Source: CAUJIW01 sp963205175 | Lineage (GTDB): Bacteria; Pseudomonadota; Alphaproteobacteria; Sphingomonadales; Sphingomonadaceae | Strand: one strand, 5' to 3' | Length of the DNA stretch: 64,000 bases | Assembly (NCBI GenBank): GCA_041060555.1 | Contig: JBEUDS010000009.1 | Part shown: piece by piece, positions 39,901 through 47,589 of the stretch | Layout of the letters: each line of letters starts with the position of its first letter | Position numbering within the stretch: the stretch's first letter is position 1 | The notes under the pieces: generated by a model | What the model was told of the DNA's origin: nothing | The model's database searches: none | The model's input: only the letters and a program-made list of their open reading frames with translations | Made by a program: the position numbers and the translations under genes

Positions 39901-40297
39901 CGCCATCCGCGGCGGCGAGCTTCATTCGAAGAACGGCGGCCTGATCGCCTACACCGGCGACGTTGGCCGCAAGGGCGAACTGGGTCAGGGCCAGATCGCC
40001 TTCGATGCGTTGCGCAGCTTCCGCTACGACAGCATCATCTTCGAGGTCGACGGCGACCTCGCCGGCGACCTGGTGACCGCCATCCGCTTCGCCGGGGTCA
40101 CCAACGCCGACGTGGCGCCGATGCCGGGCGTGCGGATGCTCAAGGCCTCGGGTCTGCCCTTCAGGTTCAACGTCAACATCCGCGCACCGTTCGGCAGGCT
40201 CGCCCGTTCCTTCGCCGAGTTCGCCCAGCCGGAGAAGGCACTGAAGCAGGCGCTCGACGAGGACGCGGCAGCGACCGCGCCGGAAAAGCCGCAATGA
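36947..40297 (+). CDS. YdbH family (AsmA-like) envelope lipid transport protein
   Basis: A 1116-residue protein. One transmembrane segment (about residues 25-45, LTVTLGSLWLLRFPLLGL) anchors it in the inner membrane; the rest is a long periplasmic beta-rich body with a C-terminal dicarboxylate-transport/YdbH domain (about 880-1080) including GLIAYTGDVG and TNADVAPMPGVRMLKASGLPF. In E. coli YdbH, with TamB and YhdP, carries phospholipids to the outer membrane. The identity is supported by the two following genes, ynbE and ydbL. The start could also be GTG six codons upstream (36929). An eight-G run at 38801-38808 lies in the coding region. The 204-base gap upstream shows no clear plus-strand promoter. 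Confidence 0.9.
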   Translation: MELDPPDTGDDAPAERKARTATRLKVAGAALTVTLGSLWLLRFPLLGLAAQGYLGGRGIDADFSSDALTPTRLEISDLRLGATDQPDFTARRAIVRLRWQGLMPEIAGITLDRPVARVRLDENGLSLGRLDRLLPPPGDEPLAVPGIAVIVRDGRVIAATPLGPLTLRIDSGGTLADDFVATARLDTARIGNDHVRLDRLNGKARLTSSAHGFALALSGTAASAASADAIRLDTLTLTGEGRASPDITTLGGTLTLGAASARHGDAVVATPAATLTLDDLRLDPRMRPLTWSAAVDAGAASAVLPAGHVSTPAARLTLVARGNGIDGTWRAATGLLSVGAVATPALTARDGRAEGTLRIDRTATGLFADGKGALTVSGGTLPPARQRQIRRHADALAGTPAGPLVADGGAALVRAGRQFTVNLPLAFNWRTGAGEITVPGQVTLAAASGARLDLADGDGPVARLALPAGGMVIDGRAGLTGGGLPTVNAVISHQAGSPGDAAHHGIRLVIDRWTAGQASLRIPSLSLALREADGERRLDLSGALTLSGPLGEGHVRDLDIPLDLTATLTPNLALAPREGCMVVSARDIRLGDTALGGMALPLCPQGGAFLRVAADGRLGGGITTPSLLVANASGQRPARLETGPASLRFTGRAARPRVEASVQAPTLTLSGDGGHALTARATTLAATLVSGERGWQASGAMAGLNARDGASGVTLRDGQARWEATDSAGGLTARLTGVTAIIADTGTRPMFNPVRIADGQARLAKGAVTADGAVRLAAGGATLGRWQLTHSLASGTGDAAFTVSDFAFSPDLQPYQLSELARGVIENVSGGVSGIARARWTPGGMASSGHVTLADLSFATAALGPIDGISGTVNVDDLAALTTPPGQTLTIARINPGVAITDGTLRFHLEPGFRLALEDVRWPFAGGTLAVAPTVLDPATEQRTLTLTLSDIDVATFLAQMQLSSLAATGTVDGEMPLVLSRSGAAIRGGELHSKNGGLIAYTGDVGRKGELGQGQIAFDALRSFRYDSIIFEVDGDLAGDLVTAIRFAGVTNADVAPMPGVRMLKASGLPFRFNVNIRAPFGRLARSFAEFAQPEKALKQALDEDAAATAPEKPQ

Positions 40298-40400
40298 TTC
40301 CAGTTCAGCGCCAGTTCATCGCGGTTGCGCCAGGATGGCATCACATTGACGCCGGGCTGGCGCTGGCCGTACACCGGAACAAAGGCAACAGGAGATGATG

Positions 40401-40595
40401 ATGCGGTCAGCCGCTGTGATGATGGGAGGCCTGACGATGGCCCTGGGAGCCGGCCTGCTGGGCGGTTGCGTCAAGGTCCAGGCGCCGGACAAGCCGATCG
40501 AGATCACGCTCAACGTCAACATCAAGCAGGAGGTTGTCTACCGGCTTGAGAAGGACGTGCAGGATCTGATCAAGAGCAACCCGGGCGTGTTCTGA
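40401..40595 (+). CDS. ynbE: YnbE family lipoprotein
   Basis: A 64-residue outer-membrane lipoprotein. The signal ends with LGGC, the lipidated cysteine being residue 23; the mature part VKVQAPDKPIEITLNVNIKQEV and YRLEKDVQDLIKSNPGVF is highly characteristic of YnbE. Three in-frame ATGs occur together; 40401 has AGGAG at best spacing. In E. coli YnbE stacks into a multimer and bridges YdbH to the outer membrane, and YdbL is its chaperone-like regulator, so gene order here (ydbH, ynbE, ydbL) fits a single machine. Confidence 0.93.
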   Translation: MRSAAVMMGGLTMALGAGLLGGCVKVQAPDKPIEITLNVNIKQEVVYRLEKDVQDLIKSNPGVF

Positions 40596-40626
40596 CGCCG
40601 CCGCGGCTACCCTTACGGAGTTCATC

Positions 40627-41019
40627 ATGACCAAAATCTCTTCCTTCATGACGCCGCTGGCCCTGGCCTTCGCCCTTGGCATGGCGACGCCCGCCGTCGC
40701 GCTGGCCGACACGGTGGTGGAACAGGCGCGTGCCGCCGGCCAGGTCGGCGAGCAGGCCGACGGCTATCTCGGCATCAAGGGCGGCGCCTCCGCCGACGTG
40801 AAGGCGCGGGTCGACCAGATCAACATCAAGCGCCGGGCGGTCTATACCGACCTTGCCGCCAAGAAGGGCGCCTCGGTGAACGACGTCGCCGGTGCCACGG
40901 CGTGCGAGCTGTTCAAGACCCGCGTCGCCCCCGGCGAATTCTACCGCACCGAGACCGGCGCCTGGGTGCAGCGCAAGGGCTCCGAGCCGGTGAAGCTGCC
41001 GCCCTATTGCCCGCAGTAA
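40627..41019 (+). CDS. ydbL: YdbL family protein (DUF1318)
   Basis: A 130-residue periplasmic protein: signal peptide cleaved after AVALA near residue 27, then a helical DUF1318 domain with EQADGYLGIKGGASADVKARVDQINIKRRAVYTDLA, GATACELFKTRVAPGEFYRT and W-V-Q-R-K ending PPYCPQ. ACGGAG precedes the ATG. YdbL has been reported in E. coli to control YdbH-YnbE assembly. It is 31 bases after ynbE. The three genes are close enough to be one transcript. Confidence 0.93.
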   Translation: MTKISSFMTPLALAFALGMATPAVALADTVVEQARAAGQVGEQADGYLGIKGGASADVKARVDQINIKRRAVYTDLAAKKGASVNDVAGATACELFKTRVAPGEFYRTETGAWVQRKGSEPVKLPPYCPQ

Positions 41020-41168
41020 GCCGCGCCTCTCCGGCCGCCGCGGCGTGGACGCATGGCTTTAACGCTTGCGCCCACCCGCCGCGCCGCTATGCGTGATCCC
41101 GAAGTGTCGGCCCTGACCGCCGGATGGCGGGGGCAAAATGCCGGCAATGCGTGCGGGGAGCGGCGTGA

Positions 41169-42053
41169 ATGAGCGATGACGTGACATTCCAGCAGGAGCC
41201 GGAGGTGCGCTATGGCGCGCCGCTGGTGGTGAGCCCGCTGATCCGCCGCGTGATCGCCCGCAACCCCAGCGCCTTCACCTACACCGGCACCGGCACCTAC
41301 ATCATCGGCCACGGCACCGTCGCCATCATCGACCCCGGCCCGGCCCTGCCCGAACATATCGAGGCGGTGCTGGCGGCGGTCGCCGGCGAAACGGTGAGCC
41401 ACCTCGTGGTCACCCACACCCACCGCGACCATTCCCCGGCCAGCCCGGCGCTGAAGGCCGCCACCGGCGCCGTCGTCGTCGGCTGTGCCCAGGTGCCGAT
41501 GATGGAGGAAGCGGCAGGCCAGGGCGACGAATCGGTGGACCGCAGCTACGCGCCGGACCGCATCCTCGCCGACGGCGAGGCGGTGCACGGCCCGGGCTGG
41601 ACGCTGCGGGCGGTCCACACGCCGGGCCATACCTCGACCCACCTGTGCTTCGCGCTGGAGGAGGAGCAGGCGCTGTTCACCGGCGACCATGTGATGGGCT
41701 GGTCCACCAGCGTCGTCACGCCGCCGGATGGCGACATGCGGGCCTATGTGGACAGCCTGCGCAAGCTGCTGGAGCGCGAGGACCGCGTGCTCTACCCGAC
41801 CCACGGCCCGGCGGTGGACAAGCCCAAGCCGTTCCTGCGGGCGCTCATCAACCACCGCAAGATGCGCGAGGCGCAGATCGTCAAGGTGCTGGGCGATGGC
41901 CCGGCCACCATTCCGGCGATGGTGGAGCAACTCTACGCCACCACGCCGAGGCACCTGCACCCCGCCGCCGGCCGCTCGGTGCTGGCCCACCTGATCGATC
42001 TGGAAGCCCAGGGCCGGGTCGGGCGCGATGGCGACGTCTACCGGCTGCTGTAA
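41169..42053 (+). CDS. MBL fold metallo-hydrolase
   Basis: A 294-residue metallo-beta-lactamase-fold hydrolase of the LACTB2-like branch. The zinc motif VVTHTHRDHSPAS gives H83, H85, D87 and H88; HTPGHTSTHLCF and LFTGDHVMGW supply further ligands, and LYPTHGPAVD the last histidine. A C-terminal winged-helix domain (HRKMREAQIVKVLGDGPATIPAMVEQLY) is typical of the LACTB2 group, whose human member is an endoribonuclease; others are thioesterases. Substrate here unknown. The 149 bases upstream hold nothing recognisable. Confidence 0.92.
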   Translation: MSDDVTFQQEPEVRYGAPLVVSPLIRRVIARNPSAFTYTGTGTYIIGHGTVAIIDPGPALPEHIEAVLAAVAGETVSHLVVTHTHRDHSPASPALKAATGAVVVGCAQVPMMEEAAGQGDESVDRSYAPDRILADGEAVHGPGWTLRAVHTPGHTSTHLCFALEEEQALFTGDHVMGWSTSVVTPPDGDMRAYVDSLRKLLEREDRVLYPTHGPAVDKPKPFLRALINHRKMREAQIVKVLGDGPATIPAMVEQLYATTPRHLHPAAGRSVLAHLIDLEAQGRVGRDGDVYRLL

Positions 42054-42148
42054 ACTCGCCTTCCCCCTTTGCCCTTGCCCGAGCGGCCGTCACACGCCAC
42101 ATAAGCGACCCAGACGCGGAGGTTGCCTCCGCCGGGAGGTGAGACGAC

Positions 42149-43165
42149 ATGGACGCCCGACTGACATTCCCCGATCCGCTGGTGGGCCGCGAGCGGCCGG
42201 CGCCGGGAACCGACCTGATTGCCGAGATCAACCGGCTGCGGCGCGAGAAGAACGCCGTCATCCTCGCCCACTATTACCAGGAGGCGCAGATCCAGGATCT
42301 CGCCGACTTCGTCGGCGACTCGCTCGACCTGTCGCGCAAGGCGGCCGCCACCGACGCCGAGGTCATCGTGTTCTGCGGCGTGCGCTTCATGGCGGAAGTG
42401 GCGAAGATCCTGTCGCCGCACAAGACCGTGGTGCTGCCCGACCTCAACGCCGGCTGCAGCCTGGAGGACAGCTGTCCGCCCGGGGATTTCGCGAAGTTCC
42501 GCGCCGCCCACCCGGACCACATCGCGCTCACCTACATCAACTGCTCGGCCGAGGTGAAGGCGCTGTCGGACATCATCGTCACCTCGTCGTCGGCCGAGCA
42601 CATCATCGGCCAGCTGCCGGCGGACCAGAAGATCATCTTCGCCCCCGACCGGCATCTGGGCGCCTATCTCAACCGCAAGACCGGCCGCGACATGCTGCTG
42701 TGGCCGGGCTCGTGCATCGTGCACGAGAACTTCTCGGAGTCCGAGCTGATCAAGCTCAAGGCCCGGCACCCCGATGCGCCGGTGGCCGCCCACCCGGAAT
42801 GCCCGGGCTTCATCCTCGACCATGCCGATTATGTCGGCGCCACCTCGGGCATCCTGAAGTTCGCGCTGGAAAGCGACGCCGACACCATCATCGTCGCCAC
42901 CGAGCCGCACATCATCCACCAGATGCGGCTGGCCGCCCCCCACAAGACCTTCATCGGCGCGCCCGGCGCCGACGGCAACTGCAACTGCAACAACTGCCCC
43001 TACATGGGGCTGAACACGCTGGAGAAGGTCTATCTCTGCCTGCGTGACCTGACACCCCGGATCGAGGTGCCGGAGGCAACCCGGGTGAAGGCGCTGCAGT
43101 CGCTCAACCGGATGCTGGACATGGCGCCCAGGGCCGCCGGCCAGCCCGACCTGCCCAACGGCTGA
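42149..43165 (+). CDS. nadA: Quinolinate synthase
   Basis: A 338-residue [4Fe-4S] enzyme that condenses iminoaspartate with dihydroxyacetone phosphate to quinolinate in NAD synthesis. AILAHYYQEAQIQDLADFVGDSL is the classic N-terminal block. The three cluster cysteines are in NAGCSLEDSC, HPECPGF and the GNCNCNNCPYM stretch. A clear GGGAGGTG precedes the ATG at 42149. nadC follows 96 bases later. No nadB (L-aspartate oxidase) is present between or beside them, so iminoaspartate must come from an enzyme encoded elsewhere. Confidence 0.97.
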   Translation: MDARLTFPDPLVGRERPAPGTDLIAEINRLRREKNAVILAHYYQEAQIQDLADFVGDSLDLSRKAAATDAEVIVFCGVRFMAEVAKILSPHKTVVLPDLNAGCSLEDSCPPGDFAKFRAAHPDHIALTYINCSAEVKALSDIIVTSSSAEHIIGQLPADQKIIFAPDRHLGAYLNRKTGRDMLLWPGSCIVHENFSESELIKLKARHPDAPVAAHPECPGFILDHADYVGATSGILKFALESDADTIIVATEPHIIHQMRLAAPHKTFIGAPGADGNCNCNNCPYMGLNTLEKVYLCLRDLTPRIEVPEATRVKALQSLNRMLDMAPRAAGQPDLPNG

Positions 43166-43261
43166 GCCCCACCCCGGTCCAGCCATTCCGCGCCCGCGCG
43201 GCCGCCCGTGGCCGTGCGCCCGCTAACAAGACCCCTGCCGAGACCGCCAAGGAGTTCGCCC

Positions 43262-44107
<846 letters not shown>

Positions 44108-44164
44108 CGAACGCTTCAAGGTCGCGCCCGACAGCGACAACCGCCTGAAATCGCCACCATTATT

Positions 44165-44191
44165 GCAATAAAGCGATTGTTGTTGCTTTTT
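44165..44191 (+). terminator. Possible weak terminator after nadC
   Basis: GCAATA (44165-44170) can pair with TGTTGC (44181-44186), with one G-T wobble, and five T follow directly. The stem is short and AT-rich, so confidence is modest. The rest of the 241-base gap to the converging ABC permease gene is AT-rich and shows nothing else. Confidence 0.35.
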
Positions 44192-44348
44192 ACCTATCAG
44201 TGTGCCAGATTGGCGTCCGTTGGCGTTCGATCTTTCTCATTTCTGGTAAAAATCGCGACGAGGCACCGCCCGTCACCCTGGCCCGGGGTGCGCCTGTGGC
44301 GGATGTTCCCCAGAAGCCGCGACGCGCGGCGGGGCTCGACAGATGGCG

Positions 44349-45185
44349 TCAGGCGCGCAGCTTCCAGCCGCTGCGGAACAGCGCGTAGGTGAGCGCCACC
44401 AGCGCCAGGTTGATGCCGGCGAGGAACAGCGCGCCGAACAGCAGCGGCCCATCCGACACGCCGAGGAAGCCGTAGCGGAAGCCGTCGATGATGAAGAAGA
44501 ACGGGTTGGCGTGGCTTGCCGCCGCCCAGTGACCGTGCAGCTTGTCCAGTGTGTAGAAGGTGCCCGACAGCAGCGACAGCGGCTGGATGACGAAGTTGGT
44601 GATGGCGGCCGCGTGGTCGAACTTCTCGGCCCACATGCCGGTGAGAATGCCCATGGCCCCCAGCATCACCGCGCCCATCAGGCCGTAATAGACGACCGCC
44701 CAGCCATGACGCACCACGACCTCGACACCCGGCCACAGCAGCATGGCCAGCCACACCGCGAGACCGACGGCGACGGCGCGGGTGATGGCGCCGCCGAGGA
44801 ACGCCGCCGTCAGCTCGCCGGCCGACAGCGGCGGCATCAGCACGTCGATGATGGTGCCCTGGACCTTGCCGATGAGGATGGTCGAGGAGGTGTTGGCAAA
44901 GGCGTTCTGGATCATCGCCATGACGATCAGACCCGGCGCCACGAAATTGGCGAACGGGTGACCCAGCAGGGTGTGGCCGCCCCGCCCCAGCGCCACGGTG
45001 AAGATGGCGAGGAACAGCAGCGTGGTGATGGCGGGCGCCCAGATGGTCTGGGTCTGCACCTTCCAGAAGCGGCGCACTTCCTTGGCGTAGAGGATACCAA
45101 GGCCGTACCAGTTGACCACGCCGATGCGCGGCACACCCGGCGGCTGGAAGCGGGGCGATGCGGCGATGTCGGTGGCCTCGGCCAT
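44349..45185 (-). CDS. ABC-2 type transporter permease
   Basis: A 278-residue six-helix inner-membrane permease of the ABC-2 family (polysaccharide/drug exporters of the NodJ/DrrB type). It begins with a cytoplasmic NWYGLGILYAKEVRRFWKV segment; the hydrophobic helices start at IWAPAITTLLFLAIFTVAL, and the family region QPLSLLSGTFYTLDKL (amphipathic loop) and HANPFFFIIDGFRYGFLG follow. The ATPase partner is normally adjacent but is not seen within this window, so the complex cannot be named. It reads away from gcrA; the two promoters share 121 bases. Confidence 0.9.
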   Translation of the reverse strand: MAEATDIAASPRFQPPGVPRIGVVNWYGLGILYAKEVRRFWKVQTQTIWAPAITTLLFLAIFTVALGRGGHTLLGHPFANFVAPGLIVMAMIQNAFANTSSTILIGKVQGTIIDVLMPPLSAGELTAAFLGGAITRAVAVGLAVWLAMLLWPGVEVVVRHGWAVVYYGLMGAVMLGAMGILTGMWAEKFDHAAAITNFVIQPLSLLSGTFYTLDKLHGHWAAASHANPFFFIIDGFRYGFLGVSDGPLLFGALFLAGINLALVALTYALFRSGWKLRA

Positions 45186-45285
45186 GATGAATGCGGACTC
45201 CCGTGACGTGTCCCGTTCAGCTATCCTGTGACAAAGGCGACCGCAAGGTCTCGCCAAGGGAACGCACTGTCCTTATGTAGGACGC

Positions 45286-45290
45286 GAATC
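45286..45290 (+). promoter_or_regulatory. GANTC (CcrM methylation) site upstream of gcrA
   Basis: GAATC occurs 17 bases before the gcrA ATG, within the presumed promoter. CcrM methylates GANTC in Alphaproteobacteria, and in Caulobacter GcrA-linked genes carry such sites. Next to it are the inverted tetranucleotides GTCC and GGAC around TTATGTA (45269-45283). Functional relevance is inferred from location only. Confidence 0.45.
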
Positions 45291-45306
45291 GAGTTAGAGG
45301 TACGCC

Positions 45307-45735
45307 ATGTCTTGGAGCGACGAACGCATCGAGCTGCTGCAGCGGCTGTGGGAAAAGGGCCTGTCGGCCAGCCAGATCGCCGAAGAACTGGGCGAGGGCG
45401 TGACGCGCAACGCCGTCATCGGCAAGGCCCACCGCCTCGGCCTCAAGGCGCGACCGTCGCCGGTGAAGGCGGAGGCGCCGAAGAAGGCGGCGCCGCCGGC
45501 GCCGAAAAAGCCCAAGCCTGTCGTGAAGCCGGAACGGGTGACGCTGCTGGAACTTTCCGACAAGGTCTGCAAGTGGCCGCATGGGCACCCGGGCGAGGAA
45601 GACTTCCACTTCTGCGGCAAACCGGTGCAGCCAGGCTTCCCCTATTGCCCCGAGCACTGCGCGGTTGCCTACCAGGCACAGCTGCCGCGCCGCGACCGCC
45701 GGCCCATGCCGCCGATGCTGGGCGGCCGGCGATAA
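45307..45735 (+). CDS. gcrA: GcrA cell cycle regulator
   Basis: A 142-residue sigma-70-associated cell cycle activator of Alphaproteobacteria. The N-terminal helix-turn-helix reads MSWSDERIELLQRLWEKGLS and QIAEELGEGVTRNAVIGKAHRLGL; a basic P/A/K-rich linker (residues about 50-80) follows; the C-terminal sigma-interacting domain has CKWPHGHPGEEDFHFCGK and YCPEHCAVAYQ, with the conserved cysteines. It activates genes from promoters with methylated GANTC. The final codons are part of a 29-base tandem duplication that runs past the stop (45712-45788). Confidence 0.96.
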   Translation: MSWSDERIELLQRLWEKGLSASQIAEELGEGVTRNAVIGKAHRLGLKARPSPVKAEAPKKAAPPAPKKPKPVVKPERVTLLELSDKVCKWPHGHPGEEDFHFCGKPVQPGFPYCPEHCAVAYQAQLPRRDRRPMPPMLGGRR

Positions 45736-45788
45736 ATTCGCCGATGCTGGGCGGCCGGCGATAAATTCGCCGATGCCGGGCGGCCGGG
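45712..45788 (+). repeat. 29-base tandem repeat across the gcrA stop codon
   Basis: Two perfect copies (45712-45740, 45741-45769) and a partial third with one change (45770-45788) of a 29-base unit that includes the last six gcrA codons and the stop TAA. Each unit contains GGCGA-TAAAT-TCGCC, a five-pair hairpin with the stop codon in the loop. The unit is not a multiple of three. A perfect palindrome TTTCCGGAAA follows at 45790-45799. The repeats may act in transcription termination for gcrA and the converging gene. Confidence 0.85.
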
Positions 45789-45864
45789 CTTTCCGGAAAC
45801 GGGCCTTTTCGGAAATGCCCGCCACACCTCACGCCGCGGGCTGGCGCCACCTGAAGCGATCGCG

Positions 45865-46356
45865 CTAGCGGGGAGACCTTTCGGCCTTCTCCGCCTTGTC
45901 GGCCTTGCCCTTTTTCACCTTTGCCTTGCCGACCAGGACGAAGGCGTCGATCGGGCAGCGGCTGCCGGAGCGCGCCATGATGACATCAATGCCGGCGCAC
46001 AGCTGGCGTGACGGTGTGGTGCGGTAATAGAAGCCGTCATAGAAGGCGAGCCCGTGGCAGCGGCCGGCCAGTCGCATCTCGTAGATGGCGCCGCCGCGCA
46101 GGCGCAGCTCGACCACCCGGTCGCTCTTGATCTCGGCCTGGCGGATGGCATCGACCGACACGCAGCTGATCCGCTCGCCCGTCTCCGCGGCGTCGGCGGC
46201 CGCAGGCGGCGTGTCGTCGGGACGATCGGTCGCGGCGGCATCGGGCACCCGGACAATCGGCTGCGCATACCCCTGCGCCACTGCGGGATGCGCCGCCATC
46301 ATGCCTGCCGACATCGCCAGCAGCAGCAGACCGGGGATCATGCTCCGCGCCGTCAT
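45865..46356 (-). CDS. Secreted hypothetical protein (DUF6491-like)
   Basis: A 163-residue protein with a signal peptide (hydrophobic core about residues 9-24, cleavage near AVAQ). After a proline-rich spacer, the domain has four spaced cysteines: ISCVSVDAI, GRCHGLAFYDGF, QLCAGIDVI and GSRCPIDAFVLV, resembling small secreted proteins labelled DUF6491, probably held by disulfide bonds. The tail is a lysine-rich repeat of the KADKAEKAE type. Function is unknown. It converges with gcrA. Confidence 0.65.
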   Translation of the reverse strand: MTARSMIPGLLLLAMSAGMMAAHPAVAQGYAQPIVRVPDAAATDRPDDTPPAAADAAETGERISCVSVDAIRQAEIKSDRVVELRLRGGAIYEMRLAGRCHGLAFYDGFYYRTTPSRQLCAGIDVIMARSGSRCPIDAFVLVGKAKVKKGKADKAEKAERSPR

Positions 46357-46594
46357 CTCACTCCAACTCGCGCCCGCGCCGTGCCGCCCGGAACCATGAC
46401 TGGTTGAGGGTGACCCGGCATGAACGAGGAATCAAGGCCCAACCTGTTGATAAAAGTCCTGTTTATCGTCGAGGTCACGGCCGGGACGCCTGCGTCTCTC
46501 ACGATCAGGCTCTAGCAGCCAACTACTGAATGGGATGTGAATAGACCAGCCCCCCGCGCACGACCAGCCTCGGCGTCACGGCCCGCCCCCCGCG

Positions 46595-47569
46595 TCACAG
46601 CCAGCCCTTGCGCTTGAAATAGACATAGGGAAGCACCGCGGCGGCGACCATCATGATCAGGGCAAAGGGGTATCCCAGCATCCACCTCAGCTCCGGCATA
46701 TGCTCGAAATTCATGCCGTAGATGGACGCGACCAGCGTCGGCGGCAGGAAGATGACAGCCGCCACCGAGAAAATCTTGATGATGCCGTTCTGCTCCATGT
46801 TGATGAGACCCAGCGTCGCGTCCAGCAGCAGACTGATGCGCCCGGTGAGGTAACTCACATGGTCGGTGAGCGCGGCGATATCGCGCCCGATCGATTTCAG
46901 CCGGGTGCGGTTTTCCTTGTGCGCGGCATCCGCCTCGATGATCGCCGACAGAAACGCGGTCATGCGGCCGAGGCTGACCAGGCTCTCGCGCGCCTTGGAC
47001 AGCATGTCGCCCTTGCGGCCGAGCCGCCGCAGCACGTTGCGGAAATCCCGCACCTCGGCGCGGCGGAACCGGCTTTCCTCCTCGAAGATGTTCTGCGCCA
47101 TGATGTCCAGCGACACGCCGCTCTGCTCCAGCGTGTCGGCGAGCCGGTTGACGACGGCCTCCATCAGCCCCAGCAGCACGGCGACCGAGCCGGAGAAGCG
47201 CTGCCCCACCGGCCGGCAGGCCTGCAGCGTGAAGGCCTCGAACGCCCGCACCGGGCTGTAGCGGACGGTGAGCAGGCGCTCGCCCTTGAGAATGAAGGTG
47301 ACGGGAGTCAGGGCCGGCTTGTCGGCGGAAGCACCGACCAGCAGCGAGACCGTGGCAAAACTGGCGCCATCCTCCTCGTAGAGACGGTTGGAGATTTCGA
47401 TCTCCGCCATTTCCTCACGGGTGGGCACGGCGAGCCCGGTCGACTGCTCGACCTGCCGCTCCTCCTCGCGGGTGGGTTCGAGCAGATCAACCCACACCGC
47501 CCGCTCCACGCCGTCACTGATGGCACCGGGTGACAACTGACCGCTGGAGAGACTGTAGGCGCTCAGCAT
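46595..47569 (-). CDS. corA: CorA family magnesium transporter
   Basis: A 324-residue inner-membrane magnesium channel. The cytoplasmic funnel occupies the first about 260 residues and ends in a long helix; two transmembrane helices follow. The selectivity loop GMN is present in IYGMNFEHMPELRW, preceded by IFSVAAVIFLPPTLVAS. The C-terminal KRKGWL is typical. It lies 20 bases downstream of der. Transport of Mg2+ is assumed; Co2+/Ni2+ cannot be excluded. Confidence 0.93.
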   Translation of the reverse strand: MLSAYSLSSGQLSPGAISDGVERAVWVDLLEPTREEERQVEQSTGLAVPTREEMAEIEISNRLYEEDGASFATVSLLVGASADKPALTPVTFILKGERLLTVRYSPVRAFEAFTLQACRPVGQRFSGSVAVLLGLMEAVVNRLADTLEQSGVSLDIMAQNIFEEESRFRRAEVRDFRNVLRRLGRKGDMLSKARESLVSLGRMTAFLSAIIEADAAHKENRTRLKSIGRDIAALTDHVSYLTGRISLLLDATLGLINMEQNGIIKIFSVAAVIFLPPTLVASIYGMNFEHMPELRWMLGYPFALIMMVAAAVLPYVYFKRKGWL

Positions 47570-47589
47570 GGCCGCTCCCCCGGTGTGCC

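Noticed and set aside
36809..40294. A 1161-codon open frame opposite ydbH
   Set aside because: Same artefact: antisense of a GC-rich gene, low complexity, no start signals and no family resemblance.
41053..41171. A 38-codon frame ending at the MBL gene start (ATGA overlap)
   Set aside because: No ribosome binding site, arginine/alanine-rich content, no homology recognised; the overlap could be chance.
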